Part shown: positions 31,736 through 42,465 of the stretch, one piece after another
Position numbering within the stretch: position 1 is the stretch's first letter
How the letters are laid out: each line of letters begins with the position of its first letter
Assembly: GCF_003589595.1 (NCBI RefSeq)
Contig: NW_020653716.1
Coordinates: forward strand, 158,629 to 222,628
DNA from: Hyposmocoma kahamanoa
Taxonomy: Eukaryota; Arthropoda; Insecta; Lepidoptera; Cosmopterigidae
Direction: 5' to 3'
DNA: 64,000 bases
Program-made: the position numbers and the translations under genes
Notes under the pieces: model-generated
The model's input: only the letters and a program-made list of their open reading frames with translations
Databases searched by the model: none
Told to the model about the DNA's origin: nothing

Positions 31736-31740
31736 ATATC

Positions 31741-32030
31741 ATTACTAAGTATATAACGACAATAATGAAACACAATTAATATATTTAATGTATATTTTGT
31801 TGACAATCCATGACAACAACACAATGATGACAACAACATAATAATGACAACAAACTCAAACGAAAGGCAAACAAACGATACATAACAAAAAACCAAAGAG
31901 ATGGAATAGAAATGTCCGTGATTGTTCAAGTATCGCTTACAATATTTTAACAAAAAGCAATGTTTTAGTAGTATCATATTTGATATTTAATATAGTTTTT
32001 AAATAGTTCTTTTTTGCCAAATGGTTAAGG
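31741..32030. other. No supported gene; short ACAACA repeat
   Basis: 31810-31860 repeats ATGACAACAACA-type words three times at about 16-bp spacing. Otherwise AT-rich. Confidence 0.5.
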
Positions 32031-32044
32031 TGGGTGGTTACACG

Positions 32045-32260
32045 TGGCGACTTTTAGCAGCGACCCAAACGCAATACAATAGGGATGCAGTCGCTAATCG
32101 TCTACCTTTACACTCGCGCGCGATCTTAAGCAGCGATGCAAACGCGATGCAAGCGCGAGATTGCATCGATACAAACGCGCGATTGCATCGCTACACTTGG
32201 GATTTATAGGCCATTGCATCGCTGCAATGGCGCGTTTGCATAGATGCAAAGTCGCCGCCA
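32045..32260. repeat. GC-rich block of GCGATGCAAACGCG-type words
   Basis: About 215 bp in which GCGATGCAA, TTGCATCG and CGCGCGAT recur in both orientations. The ends GTGGCGACTT (about 32045) and AAGTCGCCGC (about 32249) are inverted. Composition resembles the interior of the 7693-7899 and 15003-15295 TIR elements, so it is probably another MITE. Confidence 0.5.
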
Positions 32261-32341
32261 TTAGGGTCGTATTTCCATTGCTTGTGTTGCCAGTGCAATC
32301 CAGACTTGGGCATTGAGTAGAGTTCTAGAATACGACCCTAA
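32261..32341. repeat. 81-bp segment with perfect 13-bp inverted ends
   Basis: TTAGGGTCGTATT at 32261-32273 and its exact reverse complement at 32329-32341. It directly abuts the GC-rich block. Function unknown; it could be a miniature element or one end of the preceding one. Confidence 0.6.
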
Positions 32342-33021
32342 GTATCTGTTATGTAACGTTTTAAAGTATTATTTTATAAAATACTTTGAATTTTAATAAT
32401 TTCATGAATGTAGTGACTTTATTCTGTTGAGGAACACAGTAACGCGTTTCAGGACTGTTTTAATTAGCAAAAATACAACATTCTTTTCTTAAGACAGTTG
32501 ATAGGTCTTTCTGTCTTGTTAGTTCCGTGGCAGAACTTTAAAATGAAATTTCTCAGTTCAATAGCGAGTACCATAGACAAAAGAGTTTTATTTAGAACTA
32601 AAAAGAGCGCCTTTGTGATAGTATAGTTATGAAATTATAATTGACAGATTAAAGTACAGGAGTAGGAAAAATATTAAAGTTATTATAACCCAGAGCAATG
32701 TCCATATAGTGGCTTAGCAAACAACACCGCTTAAATAATCTCGAGCAATTTTAAAGGAGTATGAAAATACTGCATCTGTCATTGTACACAAGATTTTTGA
32801 GGCTGTTGCTAATAATGCTCTATGCTCTGTGCTATATGGGCTCCATTTATGGATAACAAACAATTGTATGTGCGGTAGTTATATCATTATTATTGATATT
32901 CTTTTCACTTTAAAAAGTAAAGACCGCCAATATTCGTCTTTAGCGGTGTTGTTTGGTAAGCGACGATATGTCACAGCACTACTTCAAGATTTTCATATAC
33001 AAAATAATAATAGTTAGCTTA
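32342..33021. other. No supported gene
   Basis: AT-rich, no recognised repeat. A 62-codon ORF at 32829-33017 has no recognisable domain. Confidence 0.4.
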
Positions 33022-33245
33022 TATGTATAGTCCCACTGCAAGGCCTTCTCTCACAATGAGAGGGCTTGGACTGTACTTCCCAAATTAGGCCCACATGCGG
33101 AAAACAGCTTTTTCAGGTGTGTGCAGGTTTCCTTCCTTTCCTTCCGTGTGTTTTCATTCGTCGAAAAGCTCATGGTACATTTTAAATCAATTTTGCACAT
33201 GAAATTCCGAAAAAGTCAAAGGTAAACCCAGATTCGAAACGTTTA
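33022..33245 (-). repeat. Lepidopteran-type SINE body (S3)
   Basis: Plus-strand order: TATAGTCCCACTGCAAGGCC, a TCTCACAATGAGAGGGC hairpin, GTGCAGGTTTCC, GAAAAGCTCATGGTA, GCACATGAAATTCCGAAAAA and CCAGATTCGAAACG. The last word is the reverse complement of a decayed B box, so sense is minus. The layout matches a SINE very common in Lepidoptera as I recall it. Confidence 0.65.
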
Positions 33246-33248
33246 GGT

Positions 33249-33632
33249 TATTAATTAAATTTTTATTGAATTGATATTCAATTCTTTTTTGTGAAATTAC
33301 TCCACTAGTTTGTTATAATTATTAATACAAAGATCGAACACTCAGAAAAAATTCCTTCGATCCGGTCGGATTCGAACCGACGTCTTCTTGCATACCGTGC
33401 CAGACGCTATACCAACTAAGCCACGGAACGAACCAACGGACTTCACGAATTTTTCTATGTGCTTGGGTCGTGTCTTTGTATTTGGTTTTTCAACGACTAT
33501 TTAGTCGTAGCGCCATCTATGAGAAATCTATGAAAGATTTATCACCCAGTTAGTACCTTTACAGCTACCAGTCCTGGCGAGAGATGTCGCTATTCACTGT
33601 ATTAATTAAATTTTTATTGAATTGATATTCAA
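33249..33632 (-). repeat. S2 tRNA-SINE flanked by a 33-bp direct repeat
   Basis: The SINE core (about 33282-33570) has on the minus strand TGGCTTAGTTGGTATAGCG (A box) and GGTTCGAATCC (B box), then a 3' body TGTTCGATCTTTGTATTAAT. Identical 33-bp repeats lie outside it at 33249-33281 and 33600-33632 (TATTAATTAAATTTTTATTG...). Longer than most SINE target duplications, but the sides match exactly. Confidence 0.75.
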
Positions 33633-35125
33633 GGTTTAGGTTATTATTAGGTTACCATGGCTATATCCCTATACTATACCTGTTAAAATTTTTTTACGTA
33701 AAGTGCAATTACACCGATGTCCATTTTATTATGGTTACTTTCTTGTAAAGCTCGTCGAAATATACAATAAAACACCGTAACTTGGGCAACATTTCGCTCT
33801 TTAGCCGGGCCTTCAATACTCAAGATCATGGTCAGCGTGGTTTGCGGTGAGTAATCCAACAATTCTGGTCTTTGGTCGGCCTGTCCACTTGATCGAATTT
33901 GGTCACAGAACTTGGCCAGCTTTACTCCGTCAGGCCAAAATCATCGTCGTTACACCTTACTTATCTGTATCAAGCAAATCTAATCTCACTCCTACAGAGT
34001 AAGATCCAGCGCCCGTTGGTGGGACGGTACGTAGATTTGAGCGCAAACTGTCGACAAATATGCAGCGGTGTCCTAAGGCTGCATCGGTGGGCTCGCGCCA
34101 AGGCAGAGTCCAGGCGGCCTCGGGTATTCGCGTGAGGTGGGGCGTGTTCGGGTGTGTGTCGAGAGCTCTAATCTGGTTGGAGCAGCTATTCGAAAATATC
34201 ATGTGAGGAATGTATAGTTGTTTCTGTAGTCACTTTTGTATTGTGCAGTGTGATACAAATTACTTAACAAAAATAAGCAGAAGAAAAGAAGCCGCTGGCT
34301 GTATCATTCAATAAGAGCGGCCGGGATAAGTTCTAAAGATTTTATTGAATTGAACATTCCAATACAAAATTAAATTTCAAATTCCATTCATTTGCTACAC
34401 ACATAAAAAAAACATAAAACATACAAATGAAAAATCTAACATATAAATAGTAACTAAAAACACAAAACTATATCTATGCTCACAGATGTGTGGCGAGGAT
34501 TCTGAGCTCAGTAATATTGTGAAAAACTAAGTTTGCACAACATACGTAGTTAGTTTTATCGAATCCTACTAATCATTTAAATTACTTAACGCTGTCAAAC
34601 AAATAATAATCGCCAAACGCATGTGCTCTCGCGCCTCACTTTGTAGTCAACAGCACGCGAGCTCGCACGCGCTCGGGTAGTTCTTTCCTCATGGCGAGTG
34701 GCGGCGCGTTGTCGCGAGCTTTGAGGAAAATTGCTAGAATTACTTGTCTGACAAATTACGCAGGTTTCAGCCCTCAGGACGGATGTCCGGCAAAATGAAA
34801 TTGAAAATAAGACAGCGTTTAATAAAGATTATTCAAATTACTTAAATAAAATGTCTCACTTTAATATTAAGGTTTACTTATTCCGTGTGACTTTTTCTTA
34901 AACCTACGTTATTAAACATCAGGCGACTGCCGATGGACTTTGCAGATACCCTACTTCGCAATTTGCTTTCGTCTTTTTAAATTTGTTTTATTTTTACGCT
35001 ATTTATGATGTTATGTGTAACTGTGGTTTAATAATCTCACCTAGCTCTTAATGTTCTTTTCTACATGTGAAAAGCGTTAATCTTATTTGTACGCTTTTAA
35101 TATAAAATATTATGCATTATACATA
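33633..35125. other. No supported gene; CG-rich patches
   Basis: Two relatively CG-rich patches (33990-34170 and 34615-34740) are embedded in AT-rich DNA. ORFs at 33899-34135 (+) and 33957-34202 (-) overlap each other and have no recognised domain. A first exon or promoter cannot be excluded, but nothing positively supports one. Confidence 0.4.
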
Positions 35126-36409
35126 GGGCGTACTATAAATTTCCGGAACTGGCCACTTACATAAACAATATTTAAAAAGTAATTACAACATTTAAAAATG
35201 GAATTCTTTGGCTGTAGAATACAGTTTGTTTCATCTGACTGTCACTTGTTTTTACATTGTGACGTTATTTTAGAAATTGGTTGTCTACATCACCATGGAT
35301 TTAACCCGTGAAAATTTTCATAGTATGATTTTCTACGACTTAAAGTGTAATTGAACAGCTCAGCGGAGCTTCGCTCGGCTTCAAATTGCTTTTGGCGATG
35401 AAGCACCATGCAAGACGGCTATTTATAGCTGGTTTGCAGAATTCAAACGCAGTCGTGTGAATCTCAGTGACGAATTTCGTGATGGTCGCCCGTCCACAGC
35501 TGTGAACAACAAAAACATCGATGCTATGCGCCGTATGATCAAAACAGACAGGCATGTGACTTATCGTGAGATTCGGGCATCTTTAGGCATAGGCATGAGT
35601 CAAATACAATCAATACTACACAACCATTTGGGTGCGAAAAAGCTGTGCTCTCGGTGGATCCCACATAATTTGACTGAGGCCCAAAAAAACGGATCGCGTC
35701 ATTTGGGGCAATGCCATGCTTACCAGTTTCAACGAAGGGGCGTCAAACTTGATGTGGGACATATTAACAGGTGACGAAACATGGATTTACAGTTACGATC
35801 AAAAAACAAAGCAGCAATCAAGCGTATGGATCTTTCGAGATGAGCCGAAACCAATCAAAGTGACACGCGTGCAAAGTGCCTCTAAGCGGATGATTGCTTC
35901 TTTTTCTAATAAAACTGGACACGTGACTACTGTTGCTTTGGACAATCGTTGTACTGTGAACAGCGATTAATACACGACCATTTGCTTGTCGGAAGTTATT
36001 GACAAGCTCCGTAAAAATAACCGAAAACGCCATATCACCTTGCACCACGGCAATGCCAGTTCTCACACGGCCAGACAGACAAATGAATTTTTGAAGGTGA
36101 ACAACGTTGATCTTATGAGCCATCCCGCGTACAGTCCCGACCTGGCACTGTGTGACTTTTATTTATTTCCAAAAATTAAGAACCAATTACGCGGTCAACG
36201 ATTTTCATCACCTGAAGAGGCTGTCGAAGAGTATGAAAAATATGTTTTAATGATTGTCACAGAGGAGTGGCAAAATGTTTTCAAAATTGGTTCATTATTT
36301 TGAAAAAGTACATTAGTGCGAACGGAGACTATTTTGAGATACAATAAATTCGTTTTTGACCATTTATAATATTTTTTTCTTATTCATACCGGAAACTAAT
36401 AATGCGCCT
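35126..36409 (+). mobile_element. mariner element, copy 2 (about 1284 bp)
   Basis: Left end GGGCGTACTATAAATTTCCGG at 35126, preceded by TA (35124-35125). The right end, reverse complemented, is GGCGCATTATTAGTTTCCGG. Same family and length as 12427-13707, opposite orientation. Confidence 0.9.
35295..36303 (+). pseudogene. mariner transposase, copy 2 (inactive, catalytic Asp lost)
   Basis: ATG at 35295 (MDLTRENFHSMIFYD...) is followed by TGA at codon 20 (35352-35354), the same stop as in copy 1. The frame then continues through WFAEFKRSRVNLSDEFRDGR to about 35683, where an A5 run has become A7. A further 1-nt loss near 35704 gives a net +1 shift. The core continues with GDETWIYSY (first Asp), a TAA at 35968-35970 where copy 1 has Trp, then LHHGNASSH, in which the second catalytic Asp is Gly (36049-36051), and SPDLALCDF with the third Asp 34 residues on. 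Five or more lesions, including an active-site loss. Confidence 0.9.
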
Positions 36410-36437
36410 CACGTACCACATATGATTTTGTACGTCA

Positions 36438-36716
36438 AATAATCTCAGTACAGCGTACTAAACCGACCGCAAAAGTTCGTGGAATTACATCTAATTGCCA
36501 AGCTTTATTGATATCGTTTACCGTTTATCGTGTGCGTAGGTGCGTGTGCAAACTAGGGGGTTTGCCACCCGTAGAGGTGTAATATTTTTCTAAAATTTAA
36601 ATGGGACGAATACAGAGGTACCCTCTTTCCAACAAAAAACCGATCATAAATTATCGCGTCACATACATACAAAAAAACAGTCGAATAGAGAATCTCCTCC
36701 TTTTTTGAAGTCGGTT
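36438..36716 (-). mobile_element. AACCGACTTC-TIR repeat, copy D, internally deleted
   Basis: Both ends are present: CTCAGTACAG...CTAAACCGACC at 36444-36470 and TTTTTTGAAGTCGGTT at 36701-36716. The interior has lost about 150 bp, and a TGTGCGTAGGTGCGTGTGC segment is not seen in the other copies. Confidence 0.75.
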
Positions 36717-36724
36717 AGTAAGAC

Positions 36725-36870
36725 TTTATTTGTCTACTGGATGGACATCCGACGACAAGGAGGTCGGGACTGGATGAGTCGGGCACAAGATCACCAAGAG
36801 TGGAAGAAGAGGGAAGAGGCCTACATCCAAGGTTGGATAAAAAAACAGCCGCCATGATGATGATGATTGT
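36725..36870 (+). mobile_element. RTE-like LINE 3' end with GAT tail
   Basis: Frame reads RRQGGRDWMSRAQDHQEWKKR then EEAYIQGWIKKQPP and stop, the C-terminal W-x-R-x(2)QD-x(2)-W-x(7)Y motif of RTE-type RTs, followed by a GATGATGATGATTG tail. It directly abuts the right end of the TIR repeat copy D. Confidence 0.75.
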
Positions 36871-38915
36871 GATTGTATATTATTTTTTACAATAAAATAG
36901 TAAACCCCTACTTTAGAATTAATCAAATGATGAAATCTAGTTTAGTTTAGTTAATTATTTTGTATATAAAAATTTAATATATTATATATTATTATCATAA
37001 CATCGTGTATGATAGTTACAAAGGCATTTTATTATTATTTTTATGGTTGTTTGTTTTATGGTATGCAATAATAAAATGTCAACCTTTCAAATCAGTATAT
37101 CCAAACCTAAATAAAAAAATACAAATCGTTTAGAGGAAATTCTTTTACGGGGTGGAATTCGTTACCTGTCCAATAAAAACGTTTCAGTCAGGTTTGTCGT
37201 TTGACAGTTTTTAAATTTGTTATCTATGCTCAAGGGACAATGCTAAAAGCAATCCTCATATCAAAATAAGAAAAAAACACTGACATACGAATAGACTGAA
37301 GGCTAGCCGCACCTTAGACTATGGTCCATCTTCTAAGAGCCGCACACACACAACACAATTCAAGTTTGTCAATAAAATGTTATAAAATATCAAAATATAT
37401 GCCCTGCAGCACACTGTACAATATTTTTGTCAACATTTAAAGTTACAAAATTCAAACAGTAACGCGCAGAAGCTTGACCCGTGTGCAAGTGTCATAAAAT
37501 TGAATAGAAAGTTACACTACACATACTCACAAGTAAATAAATCTACATGGGTCTTCCAGTATTTATTAACATACTCAATGAGTAATGTTGTGTACATGCT
37601 ATTAATACTTACTTATGTTGTATACGTCGTTGCGTGACGGAGAAAGGTTTTTCTAGAGAGATTCTTCCAAAAGCTTTTGAGGTAATGAATTATATTTTAT
37701 ATATACATTTTCATTTTTGTTTTTATGTTCTGGAAATGAAAGAATTGTATGATAATGTTCAAATTTTTCGTGAATATGCAGTCGCGTGTAATGAAATTAA
37801 ACTGTCACACATAAAGACATTTCAAAAATAAGTACCTTGTAGGAAATAAAACATTTTTTCTTTTTAACAAACCAACTTTTCGTTACTGATCTGTAAAGGG
37901 CCCGAAAGGGCACATTCTAAAAATAACCAGTAGGTAATTTCTCTAAACGTACCTTCGCCATATGAGACATTCATATCGACACTGGAAAGGTAAAAAGTGT
38001 AACGTACATTTACAAAATATTACAGGAGAGCGATTTAAAGTAATGTTTTTAAGGAAAAAAAATCATGTCTCTAATTTTATATGTTACATGGAGAAGATGA
38101 CCCTTTCTATTTTTCCATATAACAAAAAAATTAGAGTTATGATTTATTCATAAAAAAATGCTTTAAATCGCACGTTAGACGTTTTACTTTTCCAGTGTCG
38201 CATAAAGATTCAAAATTTGACGGAAATTGGGTATACGGTTAAAATATGCGGTTAAAAAAACCGTTTTCATAGCTTAACTTGTAACTGAATGCACATCTTT
38301 ATACTGCAAATTAAATATTAACTTTTATAGGAGCGTTAAACCCTTGCTAGGAAAAATCTAGATAACGTAAGAAACCGTTTTCCTCCTGAACCAGATATCT
38401 TCCGTATGAATTTTCGGAGTTTTCTCATTAACCGATGCTACTTATTTCTTTTATCCTCTTACTTAGAACATTTCATGTGTGATATCTCCTGATTAAACAC
38501 AATTACCGGAAATAAGGCAAACTATTTCTCCTTAGTAGATCTGTACTAATAATTATCCTCGTCACTTTATTTATGTCAGGAAAGGGAATCATTGGATCAG
38601 GAAAATTTAATTCGGTCCAATAACAGTACGTAAAAGTGAAGACGCATTTGTCAGCAACGACAATTCGATAACGTTCTTATTTAACACCAATGAGTATACC
38701 AAGGAGTAGATGGACCTGTTGCTCATTGTACATTAATGCAATGTTAAAGAAATTATTCGCAAATAAACCATGATTGCCATAGTTATTTTACTGAATATAA
38801 TTGTTCCAATGGTTTTTTTTTTGTGACAATACTCCACTAGTTCTATATTATTCGACCAGTTCGCCGAAAGGTTTCCGGTTTGACTGCAGTCGGGTGGAGA
38901 TGATTTTCCTACGTA
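36871..38915. other. No supported gene
   Basis: AT-rich. It includes a short fold-back-family fragment near 37865-37915 (AACAAACCAACTTTTCG... GGCCCGAAAGGG). ORFs of 60-65 codons (37634-37831, 37962-38153) lie across T/A-rich sequence and have no recognised domain. A CAGTCGGG-type SINE scrap may lie at 38865-38900. Confidence 0.4.
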
Positions 38916-39050
38916 TTTTTTATTTTTTTAGTATACTAAATGACGATACGAACAAGTCGTGCGCCTGATGGCAAGCGACATGCCTGTCCATAACAGTTGC
39001 AGTGTCACTCAGAGCTTTAAATCACAAAGATCTAAAAAACCTGAGATATA
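38916..39050 (-). repeat. SR retroposon, left part split by LINE-E
   Basis: T-rich lead, then CAAGTCGTGCGCCTGATGG, CAGAGCTTTAAATCACAAAG and CCTGAGATATA, where the LINE-E tail starts. The rest of the SR copy continues at 40429. Confidence 0.85.
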
Positions 39051-40428
39051 ATCAAATCAAATCAAATCATATCAAATCATTTATTATGTACGCACGTCTA
39101 TAAGGTCTTATTTAACATTGTTGTGTCAGTACGTTTTGCCAATTTTACGGCATACAATTTACATAATTAAATTAATTTAACAGTATACTACTACATTTTA
39201 ATTACAAAATGTCAAATTTTAATTTATGTCATTATTTTGTGGTGGTTAACTAGTATTCTATGTTCTTGTCATTTAATTAATCGTTGACTTTATAATATGC
39301 TTTCCCAGTCAATAAATTAAATAATCGCTTTTTAAAATTGGCATTGTCGTTAGTCTCAAGTATATAATTAGGCAGCTTATTGTATAGTTTTGGCGCCATC
39401 GCACAAATATTATCATGAAAGAGGGTAGTCTTACAGGCAACCAGTTTCAATTTATTGTGTTTTCGTGTACTTTCTACCTTGCTGAAGAGTGTGAGATTTC
39501 TCCGAACAAAAAGAACCGTTTCAAATATATATATTGAAGGAACTATTAATAATATACTATTAATACCCACAAATTGCCCGAATGCACCTTTTTTGTGCAA
39601 TTAACACGTCCGTACTTCGTTTGGCATTACCCCAGAACATAATACCGTATCTTATGATTGAGGCTACATATCAGTGGTAAGCCGTTAGTAATGCATCTTG
39701 GTCTATAACTTTAGTTAGTCTCCACAAAGCGTATGCAAATCTATTTATTATCATACACAACATTTCTATGTGTTTTTCCCATGTTATATTATTGTCTATG
39801 TATATTCCTAAAAATTTTGTAACTTCCTGTTCCTTCAATTTTGTATTCTTAAAGCTTATGTTATGTTGAGTATATACTTTATTAATTTTGTGTCTAAAAT
39901 TCATATACACAGCTTTACTCAAATTAATTTGTAGTCAGATTATCTTGTAACCATTTTATTACAGATATTATTTCATTGTTTATTTCTTGGTCAAGTCTAT
40001 TGTGGTTCTCAATGTCAAAAATTACGGTAGGTACTATCATCCGCAAACATTAGCATGGGATATTTTATTAGCTGTAGGAAAGTCATTGATATACATCAGG
40101 AACAATAGAGGGCCTAGTACACTTCCTTGGGGGTACTCCATGTAGCACTGTAGTTGAAAAATAAGATATGTCAGTTTTAATTTTAGTCGATATTTTATTG
40201 ATGCATGTCATTTGTTTACGATTAGTCAAGTATGATTCTAATAGTTTGTGTGCATTGCCTCTGATCCCATATCTATACAGTTTTTCCAATAAGACTTTAT
40301 GATTGACGTAAACAAAAACCTTTGTCAAATCCATGTATAGTGTTATGATAGGTTTACTTTTATCTACTGCTTTTAGAACTGTAGACAGTAACTCGTAAAT
40401 AGCCAAATTAATTAATTGACCCTAAAAA
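39051..40428 (-). mobile_element. LINE-E: 5'-truncated LINE with TGATT-repeat tail, inserted in an SR copy
   Basis: The minus-strand 3' end is a (TGATT)n-type tail (39051-39090 inverted) instead of poly(A), a known feature of some CR1-like lineages. The 5' truncation is in the RT palm. Before and after it the SR sequence is collinear (CCTGAGATATA | ATAAAGTTCCATG), with only a short ATA-type duplication possible. Confidence 0.85.
39277..40406 (-). pseudogene. LINE-E reverse transcriptase, broken frames
   Basis: Blocks: IITLYMDLTKVFVYVNHKVLLEKL (palm; the final Asp of the AFD motif is Tyr) and YGIRGNAHKLLESYLTNRK, then a frame change giving QGSVLGPLLFLMYIND. The catalytic box near 40040 is decayed. 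Next come KFLGIYIDNNITWEKHI (39822-39772), FWGNAKRS and AQKRCIRAIC (about 39640-39590), FETVLFVRRN and the C-terminal PKLYNKLPNYI...FKKRLFNLL. Same lineage as LINE-C. Inactive. Confidence 0.8.
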
Positions 40429-40555
40429 TAAAGTTCCATGTACCTGTAATGTCACCAGCATCCTTACCATTCAAAACCGGAACACAGCAATGCTCACATT
40501 ACTGCTTGGCCGCAGAAATAGGTAAGATGGCACTACTTCCCAGGACGAACTTTCA
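40429..40555 (-). repeat. SR retroposon, right part after LINE-E
   Basis: Continues the copy from 38916-39050: CCATGTACCTGTAATGTCACC, CCATTCAAAACCGGAACAC, ATTACTGCTTGGCCGCAG and CCCAGGACGAACTTTC. Confidence 0.85.
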
Positions 40556-41149
40556 AATTAATATCATGGACAGTTCATATGCCAAAATATGACAAAACCT
40601 GTTTTATATTCTGTGTACTATATGAACAGTCTATTTTATAAATACTTTGTAATTATTCTGCATGCAGTACTACGATAAACTATGGCATATATAGGCACTG
40701 AACGCTCTCCCGTTCAATTAAGATCAGCACTACAGATACGTTGCGGTACCGTCGGTAAAACAAATATGCTTCATGGCATGCGTTTCTCTTTTAAAACTAT
40801 CTCGTCTGTTGGATATTTTTTTTCTGTTTTGTGATCACGAGTACAAAGCTTGTGTGGGAATATGGAAGCTTTTAATTGTGGTGGATTTTTTTATGTTTTT
40901 TTCCGGAGTTGGATTTTATTGTAAGCGAAAAAGAGGTGCTTATAGAGCACCTATAAGGTAGGTGAGTGAAGTGCTACTTTCAAATTATCTGCACAATATT
41001 CACAGACGTTTTTCGATAATACATAATACGCTCAAAAATATGTTATCATCGAAGAAAATGTTTTCCCCTGTTTTATATACTCAATTTTTGTTTTATATAC
41101 TCAACGAGGACATAACGGAAATGACGTTCTCTCTCTCTAATGGTGTCAT

Positions 41150-41196
<47 letters not shown>

Positions 41197-41744
41197 TGAT
41201 ACCTAATTGATTTCGTTTTGTAGGTGTGATTCACAACAGTATTTCCCTGGACGAACTCTTTCACAAGGAGCTCTACTGCTGCTACATGTGTTGTCTATAT
41301 GTGTCACGCTATCACGTATCAATAACAATTTTCTTTTTTCATTTCAGGGTATCAGTAAGATCCCATGCACGAAACTTGTTCGATGAGCACAGTCGCAAGC
41401 AAGGTTTCTCCATTTCGGTTTTCATTGAAATGTTCTGAAGTTCCTACAGTAATTGGGGTACTATAAAAAACCTGTCTCTTGATGCAACAAGTCGATAGGG
41501 TAGCTATTCTTTCTTTCACATATGCGATCATCTTGAGGACAGCGCTTTGGGTACACTCTGTCATAATAAAGTGACCTTTACCGACTGAACCCTAAGCTGT
41601 TAGACAAATTTACAAATATAGAGGAGGAAAACGGCATAGATAGATACTGAATGTCCCTCGGCTAAGCGAAACATACTGTAGATAGGTATTTATGAATATT
41701 TTGCTTCAGAGTAAGTTTTTTTTTATACAATTGTAAGTGCGCAT
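40556..41744. other. No supported gene; GA microsatellite and SR scrap
   Basis: A CTCTCTCTCT then GAGAGAGAG inverted pair around AATGGTGTCATT runs at 41131-41193, with the GA run at about 41151-41193. The ORFs crossing it are low-complexity artefacts. The rest is AT-rich and unassigned. Confidence 0.45.
41237..41284 (-). repeat. SR head fragment
   Basis: Only the head-proximal 48 bp: ATTTCCCTGGACGAACTC, TTTCACAAGGAGCTCTACTG. Confidence 0.7.
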
Positions 41745-42230
41745 TTGGCCTCCATCTCACTTGATGGAAAGTGACGATAAGGTCGATGATGGAGCATGCA
41801 CACCTAAATAATCTCTATTCACTCTCGCCTTGAAAAGTTCCAAGTTATAACGTCTAGAGAACGCGTCTGCAGGCAGGGAATTCCACTCCATAGCTGTTCG
41901 CCATATAAATGTGGAAGCGTAACGCTTCGTGCGAATCTTTGGGATATCCACAACATAGAGGTGCAACCCAAGCTTACGGTCTAGTCCCCCGATGATGGAA
42001 AGGAGAAGGCGGAATTAAATCGTGTAATTCAATCACACACTCTCCGTGATATATCCTGTAAAATACCGATAAGAAAGCAACTTTTCCTGTAAGCCTTTTG
42101 ACACGCTTGTTAATTGAATCCAAGGTGGCCAGGTTAGGTATATAGTAAAGCCATCCCAAAAGCGGCAGCAGTATTTCATACACGACCGGACTTGTGCTTG
42201 ATACAGCTGAAGTAATACTGCATTCAAAGA
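41745..42230 (-). mobile_element. Jockey-type LINE remnant
   Basis: Minus-strand blocks in order are LYQAQVRSCMKYCC and FWDGF (42215-42150), LDSINKRVKRLTG (about 42120-42090), LSVFYRIYHGECVIELHDLIPPSPFHHRGTR (42080-41985) and VVDIPKIRTKRYASTFIWRTAMEWNSLPADAF through FKARVNRDYL (41955-41815), followed by a short 3' UTR. This is the usual C-terminal end of Jockey-clade RTs. At least two frame changes occur. The 3' terminal region matches 9150-9345. Confidence 0.8.
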
Positions 42231-42465
42231 ATTACAGAAAGTTGCTTGCCGAACCAGGGATCGAACTGACTAAATGTGAAAAAAGGTATTTTTATATGAC
42301 GTCAATCTAAACGACCAATTATAGGGATTTTATTTTTAATAAATGAATAAAGAATATGAATATCAAGGTACAATTTGTAACTTTAGTCTGCGTGATGTGG
42401 TATCGAAAGCGATCCAGAGATTTATAATCTATATTAGGTTATTTTGTGCTAATTCTACTGTACCA

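Larger units (their letters stand above)
29630..31740 (-). mobile_element. LINE-D: CR1/Jockey-superfamily LINE related to LINE-A
   Basis: A minus-strand element truncated in the RT palm, with RT, the C-terminal domain (to 30854) and a 3' region containing a GT/CA tract (30655-30712). A GC-rich retroposon (29738-30565) is inserted in the 3' region, with a 17-bp duplication of LINE-D flank on either side. The exact 3' terminus, near 29630-29700, is uncertain because no poly(A) is seen. Confidence 0.7.

Noticed and set aside
33340..33430. Possible tRNA gene with AGTTGGTATAGCG and GGTTCGAATCC
   Set aside because: The head recurs at 16.3 kb and in decayed form at 44.8 and 45.5 kb with a shared 3' body, so it is a SINE family.
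35340..36123. Minus-strand ORFs of 71 and 101 codons
   Set aside because: They are antisense to the plus-strand mariner transposase of copy 2 and mirror the ORFs antisense to copy 1.
40962..41264. ORFs with Arg-Glu or Leu-Ser repeats on both strands
   Set aside because: They are the two translations of a GA/CT microsatellite and its inverted neighbour.
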